A stretch of 64,000 nucleotides of DNA, from assembly GCA_002009975.1 (NCBI GenBank), contig MTLP01000002.1, positions 34,795 through 98,794 on the forward strand. The letters run 5' to 3'. A program made the position numbers and the translations under genes. This DNA comes from Thermococcus sp. JdFR-02. GTDB lineage: Archaea; Methanobacteriota_B; Thermococci; Thermococcales; Thermococcaceae. Shown here in pieces: positions 62,973 through 64,000 of the stretch (its first letter is position 1; the number at the start of each line of letters is the position of its first letter). The notes beneath the pieces were generated by a model. The model had not been told where the DNA came from. It saw nothing but the letters and a program-made list of their open reading frames with translations, and made no database searches.

Positions 62973-64000
62973 ATGACAGATAAAAGAAAAGAAGTTAAGC
63001 TTAAAGTTGCTTCTGCTTATCAAAGGGATGTTGGTAGGGGAATCGTAAGAATAGATAGCAAAACGATGAGGGCATTGAATGTTGATCAGGGCGATGTTGT
63101 GGAGATTATTGGGACAAAAAACACGGCAGCAATTGTTTGGAGAGCTTATCCAGAAGATGAAGGATTAGACATCATAAGGATGGATGGTACAATAAGAAGG
63201 AATGCTGGAGTTAGCTTAGGAGACGAAGTTATTGTGAGAAAAGCTGAAGTTAAAGAGGCAAAAAAGGTTGTAGTGGCACCAACTGAACCAATAATGTTTG
63301 GTGGAGATTTCGTTGAGTGGTTACACTCAAGATTGGTTGGAAGACCAGTTGTTAAGGGAGATTACATCAAAGTTGGCGTTTTAGGACAAGAGCTAACTTT
63401 CGTAGTCACAGCGACAATGCCTTCTGGAATAGTTCAAATTACAGAATTTACAGACTTCCAAATCTCTGAAAAGCCAGTGAAAGAAGTTGAGAAGGCAGCA
63501 GCATTAGGAGTTACTTATGAGGATATAGGTGGTTTAAAAGATGTTATTCAAAAGATCAGAGAAATGATTGAGTTGCCTTTGAAGCATCCGGAGCTTTTTG
63601 AAAAGCTGGGTATTGAGCCTCCTAAGGGTGTTTTGTTGTATGGTCCGCCTGGGACTGGTAAGACTCTTTTAGCTAAGGCTGTTGCTAATGAAGCTAATGC
63701 CCACTTTATAGCAATAAACGGCCCAGAAATAATGAGCAAATACTATGGAGAGAGTGAGGAAAGGCTAAGACAAATCTTTAAAGAGGCTGAGGAGAGTGCT
63801 CCGAGTATTATTTTTATTGATGAGGTTGATGCTATTGCGCCGAAGAGGGAGGAGGTTACTGGGGAGGTTGAGAAGAGGGTTGTTAGTCAGCTTTTGACTT
63901 TGATGGATGGTTTGAAGTCGAGGGGTAAGGTTATTGTTATTGCTGCGACTAATAGGCCTGATGCTTTGGATCCTGCTTTGAGAAGACCCGGGCGTTTTGA
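62973..64000 (+). CDS. cdc48: Cdc48/VCP-like AAA ATPase, N-terminal part
   Basis: Runs off the right edge, 342 residues seen. GGAGGTGAGG (62961-62970) precedes ATG 62973. The N domain (double-psi barrel, [20 protein letters not shown]; four-stranded barrel, [11 protein letters not shown]) covers residues 1-185. The D1 AAA domain follows: [20 protein letters not shown], Walker [13 protein letters not shown], Walker [14 protein letters not shown], Arg finger in RRPGRF. It unfolds proteins, probably for the proteasome. Codon usage changes abruptly within D1 (see findings). Confidence 0.95.
   Translation, partial: MTDKRKEVKLKVASAYQRDVGRGIVRIDSKTMRALNVDQGDVVEIIGTKNTAAIVWRAYPEDEGLDIIRMDGTIRRNAGVSLGDEVIVRKAEVKEAKKVVVAPTEPIMFGGDFVEWLHSRLVGRPVVKGDYIKVGVLGQELTFVVTATMPSGIVQITEFTDFQISEKPVKEVEKAAALGVTYEDIGGLKDVIQKIREMIELPLKHPELFEKLGIEPPKGVLLYGPPGTGKTLLAKAVANEANAHFIAINGPEIMSKYYGESEERLRQIFKEAEESAPSIIFIDEVDAIAPKREEVTGEVEKRVVSQLLTLMDGLKSRGKVIVIAATNRPDALDPALRRPGRF

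Overview
The window is a stretch of a Thermococcales chromosome (Thermococcus or a close relative). Evidence for this is an ADP-dependent phosphofructokinase, an ADP-forming acyl-CoA synthetase, both genes of di-myo-inositol phosphate synthesis, a glyoxylate reductase end, Cgi121, FtsZ with ParA, a Pyrococcus-type small heat-shock protein and Cdc48. Shine-Dalgarno sites of the GGAGGTGA type and TATA boxes of the TTTATAAA type are common. I corrected many start codons to the one correctly spaced from such a site.

Layout. 1-15.5 kb: glyoxylate reductase end, DUF72, Dph6, the two DIP osmolyte genes, phosphoglycerate kinase, a PadR/ABC exporter operon, a P-loop ATPase, endonuclease III, an MgtE-type transporter and ADP-forming acyl-CoA synthetase alpha/beta. 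15.5-17.9 kb: a small nuclease islet (PD-(D/E)XK-like protein, tandem-HNH protein, an unknown) ending in an 11-bp inverted repeat. 17.9-30.2 kb: metallo-hydrolase, MFS carrier, PLP enzyme, nitroreductase, ADP-PFK, XerA, Toprim protein, methylmalonyl-CoA mutase, and a pyrF/PUA/FAD-synthase-like operon. 30.2-32.8 kb: RHH regulator, FtsZ, ParA and a small partner gene. 33-45 kb: Cgi121, aminotransferases, a symporter, MazG, a surface protein, metG-beta/speB/thrC and a KaiC-like/DUF257-like pair.

45.2-60.07 kb is an integrated plasmid-like element of 14.8 kb. A 48-bp direct repeat (45212-45259 and 60018-60065) covers the 5' half of a tRNA-Gly(UCC). The SSV-type integrase is cut at that repeat, and the two halves join in frame to a protein of about 418 residues. 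The element carries its own MCM helicase, an AbrB-like regulator, two trains of very small overlapping genes (many with one membrane helix), a beta-rich protein beside three 12-bp repeats, and a PIN toxin-antitoxin pair. On the opposite strand it has a two-gene cargo: a 695-residue protein with a SAMHD1/dGTPase-like but degenerate HD region plus a C-terminal PD-(D/E)XK nuclease motif, followed by a membrane-anchored transglutaminase-like protein with an apparent frameshift near its start. I see no capsid protein or packaging ATPase. I regard the cargo pair as the best candidate for an undescribed, possibly defensive, system.

The insertion separated tRNA-Gly from its former partner tRNA-Phe (9 nt apart before integration) and from their shared TATA box. 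The rebuilt tRNA-Gly now depends on sequence inside the element's int(N) gene for transcription. 60.3-64 kb returns to host genes: a lipoprotein, a small heat-shock protein with a palindrome near its start site, and the start of cdc48, whose codon usage is patchy. Regulatory sites that fit known Thermococcales biology include TGM-like sequences (TATCAC-N5-GTGATA) upstream of the pgk TATA box and downstream of the pfkC TATA box, matching opposite control of gluconeogenesis and glycolysis.
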